NCBI RefSeq assembly: GCF_003315795.1
Contig: NZ_QMEY01000001.1
Span: forward strand, 62,001 to 126,000
Direction of reading: 5' to 3'
DNA: 64,000 nt
DNA from: Spongiactinospora rosea
GTDB taxonomy: Bacteria > Actinomycetota > Actinomycetes > Streptosporangiales > Streptosporangiaceae
Shown: piece after piece, positions 18,731-28,373 of the stretch
How positions within the stretch are numbered: position 1 is the stretch's first letter
Layout: each line of letters starts with the position of its first letter
Translations under genes and position numbers: made by a program
Notes under the pieces: generated by a model
Told to the model about the DNA's origin: nothing
Database searches by the model: none
Seen by the model: the letters and a program-made list of their open reading frames with translations, nothing else

Positions 18731-21012
18731 CTCGTTCCTCTCATCTGCGCTGGGGCGCCTTCGTGGGATTGCCGCGGGCCGCTGAGCACCACGGCGTTGT
18801 GCTGGCCGAGGGAGGGGGCGGGCCCGGGGTCCGGGGGCTCGTATTCGCAAAGCCGCAGCGGAAAGCCCTTCCGGCGCGGTACGCCGGGAAGGAACACCCG
18901 GCGGCGGTGGAAGTGCGGATCCCTGGCCCGCTCGTCCGCCGACACCACCGGCGCGCAGGGGACGCCCGCCTCGGTCAGCTCGCGCACGCAGTCGGCCTTC
19001 GCGCGGTCGCCGGACCAGCGGGTGATCGCCGCGTCCACCGTCTCGCGTTCGGCGAGCCACCACCCGGCGGGACGTCCGGCCAGTTCGCCGGCCCCGATCA
19101 GCCGGGCCAGCGCGGCGCGCTCGTCGTCGCTTCGGCAGGCGATGCCGACCCACTGGTCATCGCCCGCGCACCGGTAGACGTCGTGCGGGGTGCTGCCCGG
19201 CCGGTGGTTGCCGGTGGGGGTGGCGACCTCGCCGGTGTCCAGGTACCGGGCGATGCTGTCGGCGAGCGTCCAGGTGACCAGTTCGCGCTGGGACAGGTCC
19301 AGGTGCGTGCCGCGCACCTCCTGGTTCAGGCAGTAGACCACCAGGGCGGCGCCGAAGAACGACACGATCTGGTCGGGGTAGTTGAGGTCCGCCGACGACC
19401 AGATCGGATGGCCGTCGTCGTAACCGGTCACCGACGCCAGGCCCGACAGCAGGTCGAGCGTGGAGCCGTAGGAACGGCCGCGCGCCTCCGGTCCCGTCTG
19501 GCCCTGGCTCGACAGCGAGAGGTACACCAGCCGCGGGTTGATCTCGCGCAGCGTCGGGTAGTCGACGCCGAGCCGTTCGGTGACGCCGACCGTGAAGTTC
19601 TCGATCAGTACGTCTGCCGTGGCGACGAGTTCGCGCATCGCCGCCCGGCCCTCCGCCGTCTTCAGGTCCAGCGTGATGCCCAGTTTGCCCGCGTTGTTCG
19701 ACTCGAACAGCGGCGATTCTTCCAGGCCGCCGTCCGTGGCGTCCGGGCGGGTGGACGGCCACAGCCGGAAGGAGTCCGGGCGGTTCATCGACTCGACCTT
19801 GATGACCGTGGCCCCGTAGTCGGCCAGCAGCCGGCCCGTGGCCGCGCCCGCGGTGATGGTGCCGAGGTCCAGCACGGTCACCCCGGCCAGCGGGGGATCG
19901 GCGACCTCGCGGGCCGCCGGTTCGGTCTCAGGTACGGCCGCCTGGCCGGGTGCCGGGGGCGGGCCGCTGCGCCAGCCGAGTTCGGCGGAACGCACGATCG
20001 GGCCGATGCCCCGCCGCTCGTTCGCGGAGATGAAGCCGCGCTCCAGGTACTGCGGCGTGGCGACCAGCTCGGCGACGTCAACGCAGTAGCCGAACGGCAG
20101 CCCGGCCCGCTGCGCCTGCGCGTAGACCTCCCGCATTGGCAGCCCGGCCGCCCACCGCTCCACCGCGGGCCACCACTGGCCGGCCAGCTCGAAGCGGCCC
20201 CGGTCCTCGCGCAGCCGGGGGTCGGCCAGCGCCGGATCGCCGACCAGGGACGCGACGGCGTCCCACTGGGCGGGCTGGTACACCACGCCGATCCAGCCGT
20301 CGGCGGCCCGCAGGATCCGCCAGATCCCGGCGCTCGCGCCGGTGCGCGTCGGCACCGTGCCGTTGTGCGCGTAGGTGACGTCGCTCTTCCAGTCGATGTA
20401 GGCGGCGATGTCGCACAGTGCGATGTCGGCGATGTCGCCGCCGGGCCGGCGCAGCGCCAGCATCGCCCCGAAGAACGCGGTGAACGCGGCGGCGTGCGCG
20501 GTCTGCTCGCCGCCCAGGGCGAGCGGCGGGCGGTCCGGCTCGCCGACCATCGCGGCGAGGCCGCCCGCGCACTCGGCCAGGAAGCTGTCACCGAACCGGT
20601 CGGAACGCGGGTCGTCCAGGCCGTACGGGGTGATGGACACCACGACCAGGCCGGGGAACTCCTCCCGCAGCCGCGTCGCGGACAGCCCCGCGGCCTGCGC
20701 GGCGGCCGGGCCCAGGTCGGTGATCAGGACGTCGGCGTCGGCCAGCAGGCCGCGCAGCGGGCCGCCGTGGCCGGTGAGGTCCACCTCGACGCTGTGCTTG
20801 TCGGCGTTGTGCGCCGCGAACCGGTAGCTCAGGCCGCTCGCGTCCACCGGTTCCAGCGTCCGCAGCGGATCGCCGCCGGGCGGCTCGCACTTGGTGACGG
20901 CGTGCCCGAAGCCCGCGAACAGCCGGCCGCAGACCTGCGCGGCGATCCCTTCGGAGATCTCGACCACGCGCAGCGAGCGGCCGGGCAGCGGCGAGGAGCC
21001 CAGGTCAGCCAT
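18727..21012 (-). CDS. Double-domain family III (CaiB/BaiF) CoA-transferase
   Basis: 761 aa made of two CaiB-like units. The first (about 1-365) starts at LRVVEISEGIAAQVCGRLFA. The second (from about 385) starts at VTVLDLGTITAGAATGRLLA with VIKVES and NNAGKLGITLDLK. Family III enzymes transfer CoA between carboxylates. The second unit reads YGSTLDLLSG where many members have the catalytic Asp of GYD, so active-site assignment is uncertain. ATG 21012 was chosen; an in-frame ATG at 21051 would overlap the upstream gene further. It probably activates the imported acid at the start of the pathway. Confidence 0.85.
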   Translation of the reverse strand: MADLGSSPLPGRSLRVVEISEGIAAQVCGRLFAGFGHAVTKCEPPGGDPLRTLEPVDASGLSYRFAAHNADKHSVEVDLTGHGGPLRGLLADADVLITDLGPAAAQAAGLSATRLREEFPGLVVVSITPYGLDDPRSDRFGDSFLAECAGGLAAMVGEPDRPPLALGGEQTAHAAAFTAFFGAMLALRRPGGDIADIALCDIAAYIDWKSDVTYAHNGTVPTRTGASAGIWRILRAADGWIGVVYQPAQWDAVASLVGDPALADPRLREDRGRFELAGQWWPAVERWAAGLPMREVYAQAQRAGLPFGYCVDVAELVATPQYLERGFISANERRGIGPIVRSAELGWRSGPPPAPGQAAVPETEPAAREVADPPLAGVTVLDLGTITAGAATGRLLADYGATVIKVESMNRPDSFRLWPSTRPDATDGGLEESPLFESNNAGKLGITLDLKTAEGRAAMRELVATADVLIENFTVGVTERLGVDYPTLREINPRLVYLSLSSQGQTGPEARGRSYGSTLDLLSGLASVTGYDDGHPIWSSADLNYPDQIVSFFGAALVVYCLNQEVRGTHLDLSQRELVTWTLADSIARYLDTGEVATPTGNHRPGSTPHDVYRCAGDDQWVGIACRSDDERAALARLIGAGELAGRPAGWWLAERETVDAAITRWSGDRAKADCVRELTEAGVPCAPVVSADERARDPHFHRRRVFLPGVPRRKGFPLRLCEYEPPDPGPAPSLGQHNAVVLSGPRQSHEGAPAQMRGTR

Positions 21013-21799
21013 CGCCGGCCGTCCGCCGGGGCGTGGCGAACCCGTCGTCAAGGACGCCGGTACGCGCCTGGACCTGCACCTTCAGGCTCTCGCCGTACGC
21101 GAGCGCGGTGGACCAGTCCGAGATGTGCATCGGGATCTCGCGCAGCGCGCGCTTGGCCCACGCCAGTGCGACCGGGTTGTGCCGGGCGATCCGCGCGGCC
21201 AGGTCGAGCGCGGCGGGCAGCAGCTCGCCCGCCGGTACGGCCTGGTTGACCAGGCCCCACTCGGCGGCGGTGCTGCCGTCGATGCGCTCGGCGGTCAACA
21301 CCATCCAGGCGGCCCGCTTGGGGCTGAGCCGGAGCTGCGTGGACGGCCCGGCCAGGCCCGGGTAGAAGCCCAGCCCGACCTCCGGCATGCCGATCGGCGC
21401 GTTCTCGGCGGCGATGGCCAGGTCGCTGGAGTTGATCAGGGTCACCCCGCCGCCGAGCGCGAACCCGTTGACCGCGGCGATGATGATCGCCGGGTGCTCG
21501 CGGATGCGCTCCTGTACGGCGTGCCAGCTCGTGCGGCGGCCCTCGGCCGTGGCGTCGGTGTCCGGCGGCTCGGCGCCGGCCTCCTTGAGGTCCACTCCGG
21601 CGCAGAACGCCGGGCCCGCGCCGGTGAGGATGACGACCTTGGCCGGGCCGTGGGAGGCGTCCAGCGCGTCGAGCAGCGCCGCTCGGGCGGCCCGGCTCAT
21701 CGCGTTGCGCTTGGCGGGGCGGTTGAGCGTGATCAGGGCGATGCCGTCGCCCAGGGACTCGTGCTTCACGAGCGGTTCCGCCGCGGTGGTCTCGCTCAT
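21005..21799 (-). CDS. Enoyl-CoA hydratase/isomerase family (crotonase)
   Basis: 264 aa. The oxyanion-hole segments AGPAFCAGVDLKEAG and NGFALGGGVTLINSSDLAIA are clear, and a catalytic Glu is present in GMPEVGLGFYPG. Members hydrate 2-enoyl-CoA or isomerise double bonds. ATG 21799 overlaps the DUF35 stop (ATGA) and its own stop overlaps the CoA-transferase start by 8 nt. Hydration here would make the beta-hydroxyacyl-CoA that a thiolase-fold/DUF35 retro-aldolase cleaves. Confidence 0.9.
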   Translation of the reverse strand: MSETTAAEPLVKHESLGDGIALITLNRPAKRNAMSRAARAALLDALDASHGPAKVVILTGAGPAFCAGVDLKEAGAEPPDTDATAEGRRTSWHAVQERIREHPAIIIAAVNGFALGGGVTLINSSDLAIAAENAPIGMPEVGLGFYPGLAGPSTQLRLSPKRAAWMVLTAERIDGSTAAEWGLVNQAVPAGELLPAALDLAARIARHNPVALAWAKRALREIPMHISDWSTALAYGESLKVQVQARTGVLDDGFATPRRTAGDG

Positions 21800-22227
21800 C
21801 GGGTCACCGCCCCGGCGGACTCGACGGCGAACCGCACGATGGGACGCCCGGACGGGCCGGGCCCGAACACCGCGCGCACCGGCTGGTCCAGTTCCAGGTC
21901 GGCGGGGGGATCGACGAGCGAGCTGATCAGGAACGGCCCCTCGGTGAGTTTGATGTAGGCCACCAGATAGGGGATCTCGTCGGCGAAGGCCGGGAAGTAC
22001 TTCTGGTGCATGGTGAACCAGGACCAGAGCGTTCCGGTGCCGCTGACGGTCTGCCAGGTGTGCGCACGGGAAAGGCAGTTGGGGCAGGTGGGCCCGTCGG
22101 GAAAGCGGTGGGTCGCGCATTCCGTACACGTTTGCAGCCGCAGTTCTCCGGCGGCGCAGCCGTCCCAGAACGGCTTGTTCGCCGCGGTGATCTCGGGCAA
22201 CAGCCTGGCGTAGGCTTCGACGTTCAT
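21796..22227 (-). CDS. DUF35 Zn-ribbon/OB-fold partner of the thiolase-fold protein (copy 2)
   Basis: 143 aa. The zinc ribbon is CTEC...CPNC (about residues 34-52), then an OB-fold (GTGTLWSWFTMHQKYFP, YLVAYIKLTEGPFLISSLVD). It is only distantly similar to copy 1 at 17130-17558. It lies 13 nt after the second thiolase-fold gene and overlaps the enoyl-CoA hydratase gene. Together with 22241-23371 it probably forms a heteromeric acyl-CoA-cleaving complex. Confidence 0.85.
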   Translation of the reverse strand: MNVEAYARLLPEITAANKPFWDGCAAGELRLQTCTECATHRFPDGPTCPNCLSRAHTWQTVSGTGTLWSWFTMHQKYFPAFADEIPYLVAYIKLTEGPFLISSLVDPPADLELDQPVRAVFGPGPSGRPIVRFAVESAGAVTR

Positions 22228-22240
22228 CGTCCGCTCCCCG

Positions 22241-23371
22241 CTAGTCGATCGTGAAGATGTGCGAAGTGACGATCGGCGAGGCGCACATGTACTGCACCGT
22301 GCGGCAGCCGCGGACCTGCCGGTCACCGGCCTCGCCGCGCAGTTGGCGCACCGCCTCGACGTGCAGCGCGAAACCCTGCATGTAGCTCTCGCTGGTGTGA
22401 CCGCCGGAGGTGTTCAGCGGACGCGATCCGTTGAGGTTGATCGTGCCGTCCGCGACCCATTCCCACGCGCTCCCCTTGGGTGCGTGGTCGAAGCCCTCCA
22501 GGGTGAACAGGATCGTCGGCAGGAAGTTGTCGTACACCTGCATGCAGTCGATCTGGTCCGGGCCGAGGCCGGTCTCCTTGTACAGCCGGTCGGCCACGTC
22601 ACGGCAGGCCGCGAAATAGAAGTCCGGGCTGGTGTAGTGGTTGTTCAGCTCGGCCATTCCCGCGGTCCCGGCGATCCGGACCGGCTTCTTGCGCATGGAC
22701 CGCGCGCGGTCGACCGAGGTGACGATGAACGCCACCGCGCCGTCGTTGATGATGCAGTAGTCCAGCTTGCGCAGCGGCTCGGCGATGAACCGCGAGCCGA
22801 TGTATTCGGCGTGGTCGATCTCGCGCTGGAAGACCGCGCGGGGATTGCGCGCGCCGTTGTAGCGGTTGTTGATCGCGAGCGGCGCGAGGGCGTCTTCGGG
22901 GACCCCGTACATCTTGCGGTACCGCTGGTACATCAGCGACACGTAGGCGCCGGTCGAGGTCATTCCGTACATCGTGTCGTAGGCGGTGGTCGGCCCCCCG
23001 TCCTCGCCGCCGTACTTCATTCCGACGGAACGGCCGACTGTGGCGTAAACGACGGCCACCACATCGGCGAGCCCGGCCTGCACGACCGCGCAGGCCTCCT
23101 GGAGGGACACGCCGCTCATGCGGCCGGTGCCTTCCAGGTCGTGCACGAATTTGGGATTTCGCAGGCCGATCACATCGCCCATGCGGCCGTACTTGAGATT
23201 CGTGCACAGCAGGCCGTCGATGTCGTTCTTGCCAAGGCCGCAGTCGTCCAGCGCCTCGCGCAGCGCGTCCGCGGCCAGTCCGTACGGATCTCTGGAGGCG
23301 TCCTTCTCCGCGTAGAGTTCGTGGAAGTTGGACGAGCCGACACCTACGATTGCGACGTCTTTCGCGATCAT
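22241..23371 (-). CDS. Thiolase-fold protein lacking the canonical nucleophilic Cys (copy 2), first gene of the catabolic operon
   Basis: 376 aa of thiolase superfamily. The nucleophile region reads GTGRMSGVSLQEA (about 81-92) without a Cys at the expected place. YDNFLPTILF resembles the tyrosine motif of DUF35-paired aldolases, and the C-terminal C..GG.G motif is missing. ATG 23371 starts the run of minus-strand genes that continues almost without gaps to 11055. The 224 nt upstream hold its promoter region and the terminator of the GntR gene. It is probably not a simple acetyl-CoA acetyltransferase. Confidence 0.8.
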   Translation of the reverse strand: MIAKDVAIVGVGSSNFHELYAEKDASRDPYGLAADALREALDDCGLGKNDIDGLLCTNLKYGRMGDVIGLRNPKFVHDLEGTGRMSGVSLQEACAVVQAGLADVVAVVYATVGRSVGMKYGGEDGGPTTAYDTMYGMTSTGAYVSLMYQRYRKMYGVPEDALAPLAINNRYNGARNPRAVFQREIDHAEYIGSRFIAEPLRKLDYCIINDGAVAFIVTSVDRARSMRKKPVRIAGTAGMAELNNHYTSPDFYFAACRDVADRLYKETGLGPDQIDCMQVYDNFLPTILFTLEGFDHAPKGSAWEWVADGTINLNGSRPLNTSGGHTSESYMQGFALHVEAVRQLRGEAGDRQVRGCRTVQYMCASPIVTSHIFTID

Positions 23372-23541
23372 CAGTATTCAGCCTTCGCTGTTCGTGATGG
23401 GCGGGGGAGCACCACGCCACATCTCCGGAGTGGCTCCGGAGGCCGGCTGGGAGGCGCGTATCTCCGTGCGGCCAGGGGAGGTCACCACGCCTGCCCGCGC
23501 CAGGTGGTGGCGCGGGGCGCGGTCGATCGGCCCGTGACCGG

Positions 23542-23570
23542 GTCCGGCGTCATGGTGCGACGCCGGCCGG
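23542..23570 (-). terminator. Terminator after the GntR regulator gene
   Basis: The inverted repeat CCGGCGTC (23544-23551) / GACGCCGG (23559-23566) with a 7-nt loop lies 30 nt beyond the GntR stop. It separates the regulator transcript from the catabolic operon that starts at 23371. Confidence 0.6.
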
Positions 23571-23595
23571 ACGCGGGCTCATGGTCGGCAAAGGG

Positions 23596-24267
23596 TCATC
23601 GCCGTTGTTTCTCGAAGATCTTCACGGCTTCCAGCGCGGCCTTGGCGGCCGCCCTGACGTGCCGGTGCGACGCTTCGGCCGCCCGCTCGGGCGAGCGGTC
23701 CGCGATCGCGTCGGCGAGATCGCGGTATTCCTGGATGGAGGCCTCCCGGCGACCGGGAATGGTCACAGAAAGGCTGCGCAGCGCGTGAATGCGGGTGTGC
23801 AGGGGGGAGAGCATGGAGGCGAGCAGCGTGTTACGGGCGCCCGCCACGAGCAGTTCGTCGAATTCGAATATCGCCCGCTGCCGCTCGTCTCCGGTGGCCC
23901 TCGGCTGCACTTTCTCCACCAGGGCGGCGACTTCTTCGTCGGTCGCCCTGAGCACGAAGAGCTCGGCGGCGGCCGGCTCCAGCGCGTCGCGCACCTCGTA
24001 GATCTCCCGCACCTCGGCGCTGCCGAGCACGGCCACCCGTACTCCGCGGCTCGGCGAGGCCTCCACCAGACCGAGGGTCTGGAGATGTCGCATCGCCTCG
24101 CGCACCGATGTGCGGCTGACGCCGGTGAGCTCGGTGAGCTCGCGCTCGGTGAGCTGCCGCCCGGGGGGCAGCAGGCCATCGGCGATCGCCCTGCTTATCC
24201 GTCGCACGACCATTTCCGGGACGGACTCGGTCGGGCGTTCGATGGCCAGGTCGAGCTTACGGTCCAC
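23596..24267 (-). CDS. GntR-family regulator, FadR subfamily (FCD domain)
   Basis: 223 aa. An N-terminal winged helix (about 15-85) contains RRISRAIADGLLPPGRQLTE, then VSRTSVREAMRHLQTLGLVE. A helical FCD ligand domain (about 95-220) starts at REIYEVRDALEPAAAELF and has later conserved Asp/His positions that bind metal. FCD regulators respond to organic acids and usually repress. GTG 24267 has GGGAG at proper spacing; the TTG 3 nt earlier is too close. Its promoter carries a 33-bp element also found upstream of the importer operon, so it probably represses both genes and itself. The catabolic operon next door is the expected third target. Confidence 0.88.
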   Translation of the reverse strand: MDRKLDLAIERPTESVPEMVVRRISRAIADGLLPPGRQLTERELTELTGVSRTSVREAMRHLQTLGLVEASPSRGVRVAVLGSAEVREIYEVRDALEPAAAELFVLRATDEEVAALVEKVQPRATGDERQRAIFEFDELLVAGARNTLLASMLSPLHTRIHALRSLSVTIPGRREASIQEYRDLADAIADRSPERAAEASHRHVRAAAKAALEAVKIFEKQRR

Positions 24268-24281
24268 CAAGGCTCCCTAGA

Positions 24282-24329
24282 GTTTGTCTGACGTATGTAA
24301 TAGTACGTCTGCCGATAAGTCGCCGTCAA
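24282..24329 (-). promoter_or_regulatory. Promoter and operator of the GntR gene
   Basis: On the minus strand, TTGACG (24329-24324) and TACTAT (24305-24300) are spaced by 18 nt. An element at 24282-24314 covers the -10 and start site. It contains GTCTGAC (a GTCnGAC core, known in FadR-subfamily operators) and a GACGTA-N8-TACGTC inverted repeat. It matches the element at 30143-30175 in 26 of 33 positions in the same orientation. Placement over the -10 suggests autorepression. Confidence 0.7.
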
Positions 24330-24396
24330 GGAGAAGTTGATCTCCACGGGCTGTAAGAAATGCCACATTAATGTGGTCCTACCAGCCAAGACGACT

Positions 24397-25421
24397 TCAT
24401 GCGCGACGTATCGCCGCAGCGGTCAGGTCGCCCAGGGGCGCCCCGGAGAGTTCCGGGCCACTTGTTTGCAGATGACATGCCACCTCGCCACCGCCGTTGA
24501 TCGCCGTGTGCTCGGGCATTCGCTCCGCGCAAATGTCCATGGCGAAAGCACAGCGGGTCCTGAAGGGGCATCCCGACGGGGGTCGCGCCGGGTCCGGCAC
24601 TTCACCGGCGAGCACGATTCTGCGGTCGGCGCGCCGGTGCGGGCTGGGATTGGGGATGGCCGACAGCAGCGCCTGTGTATAGGGGTGGGCCGGCTCGTTG
24701 TAAACGCGTTCGGCGGGGCCGCTCTCGACGATTCTGCCGAGATACATCACCGCCACCCGATGGGAGATATGGCGGACGATCGCCAGGTCGTGCGCGATGA
24801 ACAGATAGGCCAGGTCGAACTCCGTGCGCAGCCGCTCCAGCAGGTTGATGACCTGGTTCTGGGTGGACACGTCGAGCGCGGAAACGGCCTCGTCGCACAC
24901 GATGAAATCGGGATTCAGCGCGATGGCCCGCGCGATGGCGATCCGCTGCCGCTGGCCGCCGGAGAACTCGTACGGATATCGGTCGGCATGGCTCGCCCGA
25001 AGGCCGACGAGTTCGATGAGTTCCAGCGCCCGGGCGCGCGCCGCGCGGGCCGAGACATGGTCGTGGACCATGAGCGGTTCGGAAATGCTCGCCGCCACGG
25101 TCGCCGACGGATCGAGCGACGAATAAGGGTCCTGGAAGACCATCTGCATTCGCCTGCGGGCCTTGCGCAATGCCCGGCCGTTCAGGTCGGTGAGATTCTG
25201 CCCGCCCACGGTGATGTCGCCGGAGGCGACCGGTACCAGCTTGAGCACCGCGCGGCCGGTGGTGGACTTGCCCGAACCGGACTCGCCGACCAGGCCCAGC
25301 GTCTCGCCCCGGTCGATGCCGAAACTGACGCTCTTGACCGCCTCGACGCTGCGCGTCTTCTTGAACAGCGCCTTCTTGTGGAACACGACGCTGACGTCGC
25401 GTACCTCGACCAGCCGGTCGC

Positions 25422-25425
<4 letters not shown>
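24397..25425 (-). CDS. Dpp/Opp-type ABC importer ATPase (DppF/OppF-like)
   Basis: 342 aa. Walker A GESGSGKST (about 52-60), Q-loop FQDPYSSLDP, signature FSGGQRQRIAIARA and Walker B FIVCDEAVSALD are all intact. The C-terminal oligopeptide-transporter extension has the Cys-rich GCPFRTRC...CAER segment. It is the last gene of the importer operon, overlapping the DppD-like gene by 4 nt. It energises import of peptides or similar solutes, probably as a heterodimer with 25422-26429. Confidence 0.93.
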
Positions 25426-26425
<1,000 letters not shown>

Positions 26426-26429
<4 letters not shown>

Positions 26430-27370
26430 CCTTCCGCCTTTCTCGTCGCGCGGCCGAACGAGTCGCGCAGGCCGTCGCCGACCAGGTTGAAGGAGAGCGT
26501 CGCCAGCGCGATCGCGATGCCCGGGAAGACGGCCAGCGAGGGCGTGCCGCGGATCTCGGCGAACGCCTGGCCCAGCATGCTGCCCCAGCTCGCGGTGGGC
26601 GGCAGCGCGCCCAGGCCGAGCAGGCTGATCGTCACCTCGGCCAGCAGCGCGGACGCCAGCAGGAACGAGACCTGGATCAGCAGCGTCGGCAGCACGTTCG
26701 GCAGGATCCGCCGCCACAGGATCGTGTGGTTCGCCGTGCCGATGCTGATCGACGCCTCGATGTACACCTCCTGCCGGACCACCAGCGTCGCGCTTCTGAT
26801 GACCCGGAAGAGCCGCGCGGAGTAGACGATGCCGAGCGAGATCATCGCCGTGGTGAGGCCGGGGCCGACCACCGCGATGATGGCGATCGTCAGCACCAGC
26901 GCCGGGAACGTCATCAGGATGTCGGAGGCCCGGTTCAGCAGCCAGTCGGGGCCGCGCCCGACGTACCCGGCCAGGATGCCCAGCGGCAGGCCGATCAGCG
27001 TGGCGATGGCCACGGACAGCGCGGAGGCCGCGAGCGAGATCTGCCCGCCGAACAGCAGGCGGCTGAGGGTGTCCCGGCCGAGGGCGTCCGTGCCGAGCCA
27101 GTGCGCGGGCGTCGGGCCGGACAGCCGGTCGGCGATGTTGATCTGTTCAGGTGTGTAGGGGGCGAACAGCGGGGCGCCCATGGTGACGACGAGGATGACG
27201 AACAGCAGTATCCCGCCGGCCACCGCCGGCTTGTTGCCGGCGAACCTGCGGGCGAGCTGTGCGAACCGTCCCGCGCGCTTGCGGCGTACGGCAGGCTCTT
27301 TCGGTCGTGGCATCGTCCCCGCCGTCATTACCGGGGGGTCGGTGGACTGCAATCCCTGATTCTGTGTCAT
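26426..27370 (-). CDS. Dpp/Opp-type ABC importer permease (DppC-like)
   Basis: 314 aa. A cytoplasmic N-terminus is followed by a first helix (AVAGGILLFVILVVTMGAPL), the LGTDALGRDTLSRLL motif of DppC/OppC proteins, further helices and an EAA loop near YIEASISIG. It forms the membrane channel with the DppB-like subunit, whose gene overlaps it by 4 nt. Confidence 0.92.
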
Positions 27371-28311
27371 GTCGCTTTGATCTTCGGGTTGAAGTAGCCA
27401 TAGGACAGATCGACGGCCAGGTTGACGAACATGATCAGAATGGCGGTGATCAGCAGAATTCCCTGCACCATCGGAAAGTCGCGGGAGAACACCGAGAAGT
27501 ACGTCAGCTTTCCCACTCCGGGCAGCGCGAACAGTTGTTCCATCACCACCGTGGCGCCGATGAGCCGGTTCGCCTCGACCCCGAAGGCCGTGACGACCGG
27601 CACCGCCGCGTTCTTCAGCACGTGCTTGCCGACCAGGCGGATGGGCCGCAGCCCCTTGGCCTCGGCGGTGCGCACGTAGTCCTCGGTCATGACGCCCGTC
27701 ACCGCGGCGCGGGTCTGCCGCGCGACGACCGCCACCGGCACGATCGCCAGGGCGAACGCCGGTGTGATCAGGTGCAGGAACCAGTCCGTCGGGCTCTGCG
27801 CGAACGACACGTAGCCGATGGCGGGCAGGATCCGCAGGTCGATGGCGAAGACCAGGACCAGCATCATCCCGACCCAGAAGTACGGGAGGGACATGAAGAG
27901 GCTGGCGATGATCGTCGCGGTCCGGTCGATCCAGCTACCCGGGCGCAGCGCGGCGGCAAGGCCGAGCCCCAGCCCGAGGACCGCCGCGATCAGCAGCGTC
28001 AGAGCGACGAGCGAGAGCGTCACCGGGAATCCGCCCGCGATGGCGGACCAGACGCTCTGCCCATTGACGAACGAATTGCCGAGGTCACCCTGGACCGCGG
28101 CGGTGAACCAGTTCCAGTACTGCACCAGGAATGGTTCGTTGAGGCCCAGTTGCTCGCGCACCATGGCCAGCTTTTCCGGCGTCGGGTTGCTGCCCGCCAG
28201 CGCGGTCTCCGGGCCACCGGGGACCAGCGCGATCAGGCCGTAGATCAGGAAACTGACGACGAGCAGCAACGGGACCATGGTCAGCAGCCGGGTGCCGAGA
28301 AGACGAAGCAC
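27367..28311 (-). CDS. Dpp/Opp-type ABC importer permease (DppB-like)
   Basis: 314 aa. The N-terminal LGTRLLTMVPLLLVVSFLIYGL helix, a periplasmic loop and the EDYVRTAEAKGL EAA motif are typical of DppB/OppB. Six membrane spans are predicted. It follows the binding-protein gene after a strong hairpin, and overlaps the DppC-like gene by 4 nt. Confidence 0.92.
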   Translation of the reverse strand: MLRLLGTRLLTMVPLLLVVSFLIYGLIALVPGGPETALAGSNPTPEKLAMVREQLGLNEPFLVQYWNWFTAAVQGDLGNSFVNGQSVWSAIAGGFPVTLSLVALTLLIAAVLGLGLGLAAALRPGSWIDRTATIIASLFMSLPYFWVGMMLVLVFAIDLRILPAIGYVSFAQSPTDWFLHLITPAFALAIVPVAVVARQTRAAVTGVMTEDYVRTAEAKGLRPIRLVGKHVLKNAAVPVVTAFGVEANRLIGATVVMEQLFALPGVGKLTYFSVFSRDFPMVQGILLITAILIMFVNLAVDLSYGYFNPKIKAT

Positions 28312-28328
28312 GTGAGTTCTCCGTTCCT

Positions 28329-28368
28329 TTCCGGGCGGCCGGCCGGATCACCGGCCGGCCGCCCGGAA
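28329..28368 (-). repeat. 18-bp perfect stem-loop between binding-protein and permease genes
   Basis: TTCCGGGCGGCCGGCCGG and its exact complement enclose a 4-nt ATCA loop in the 62-nt gap. No T run follows, so it is more likely a partial terminator or mRNA-end stabiliser. This would raise the amount of binding protein relative to permeases, as known in other importer operons. Confidence 0.75.
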
Positions 28369-28373
28369 GGCCG

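Noticed and set aside
14373-21249. Several plus-strand frames of 500-830 codons opposite the CoA-transferase and thiolase genes
   Set aside because: All lie opposite well-recognised enzymes and reflect third-position GC bias only.
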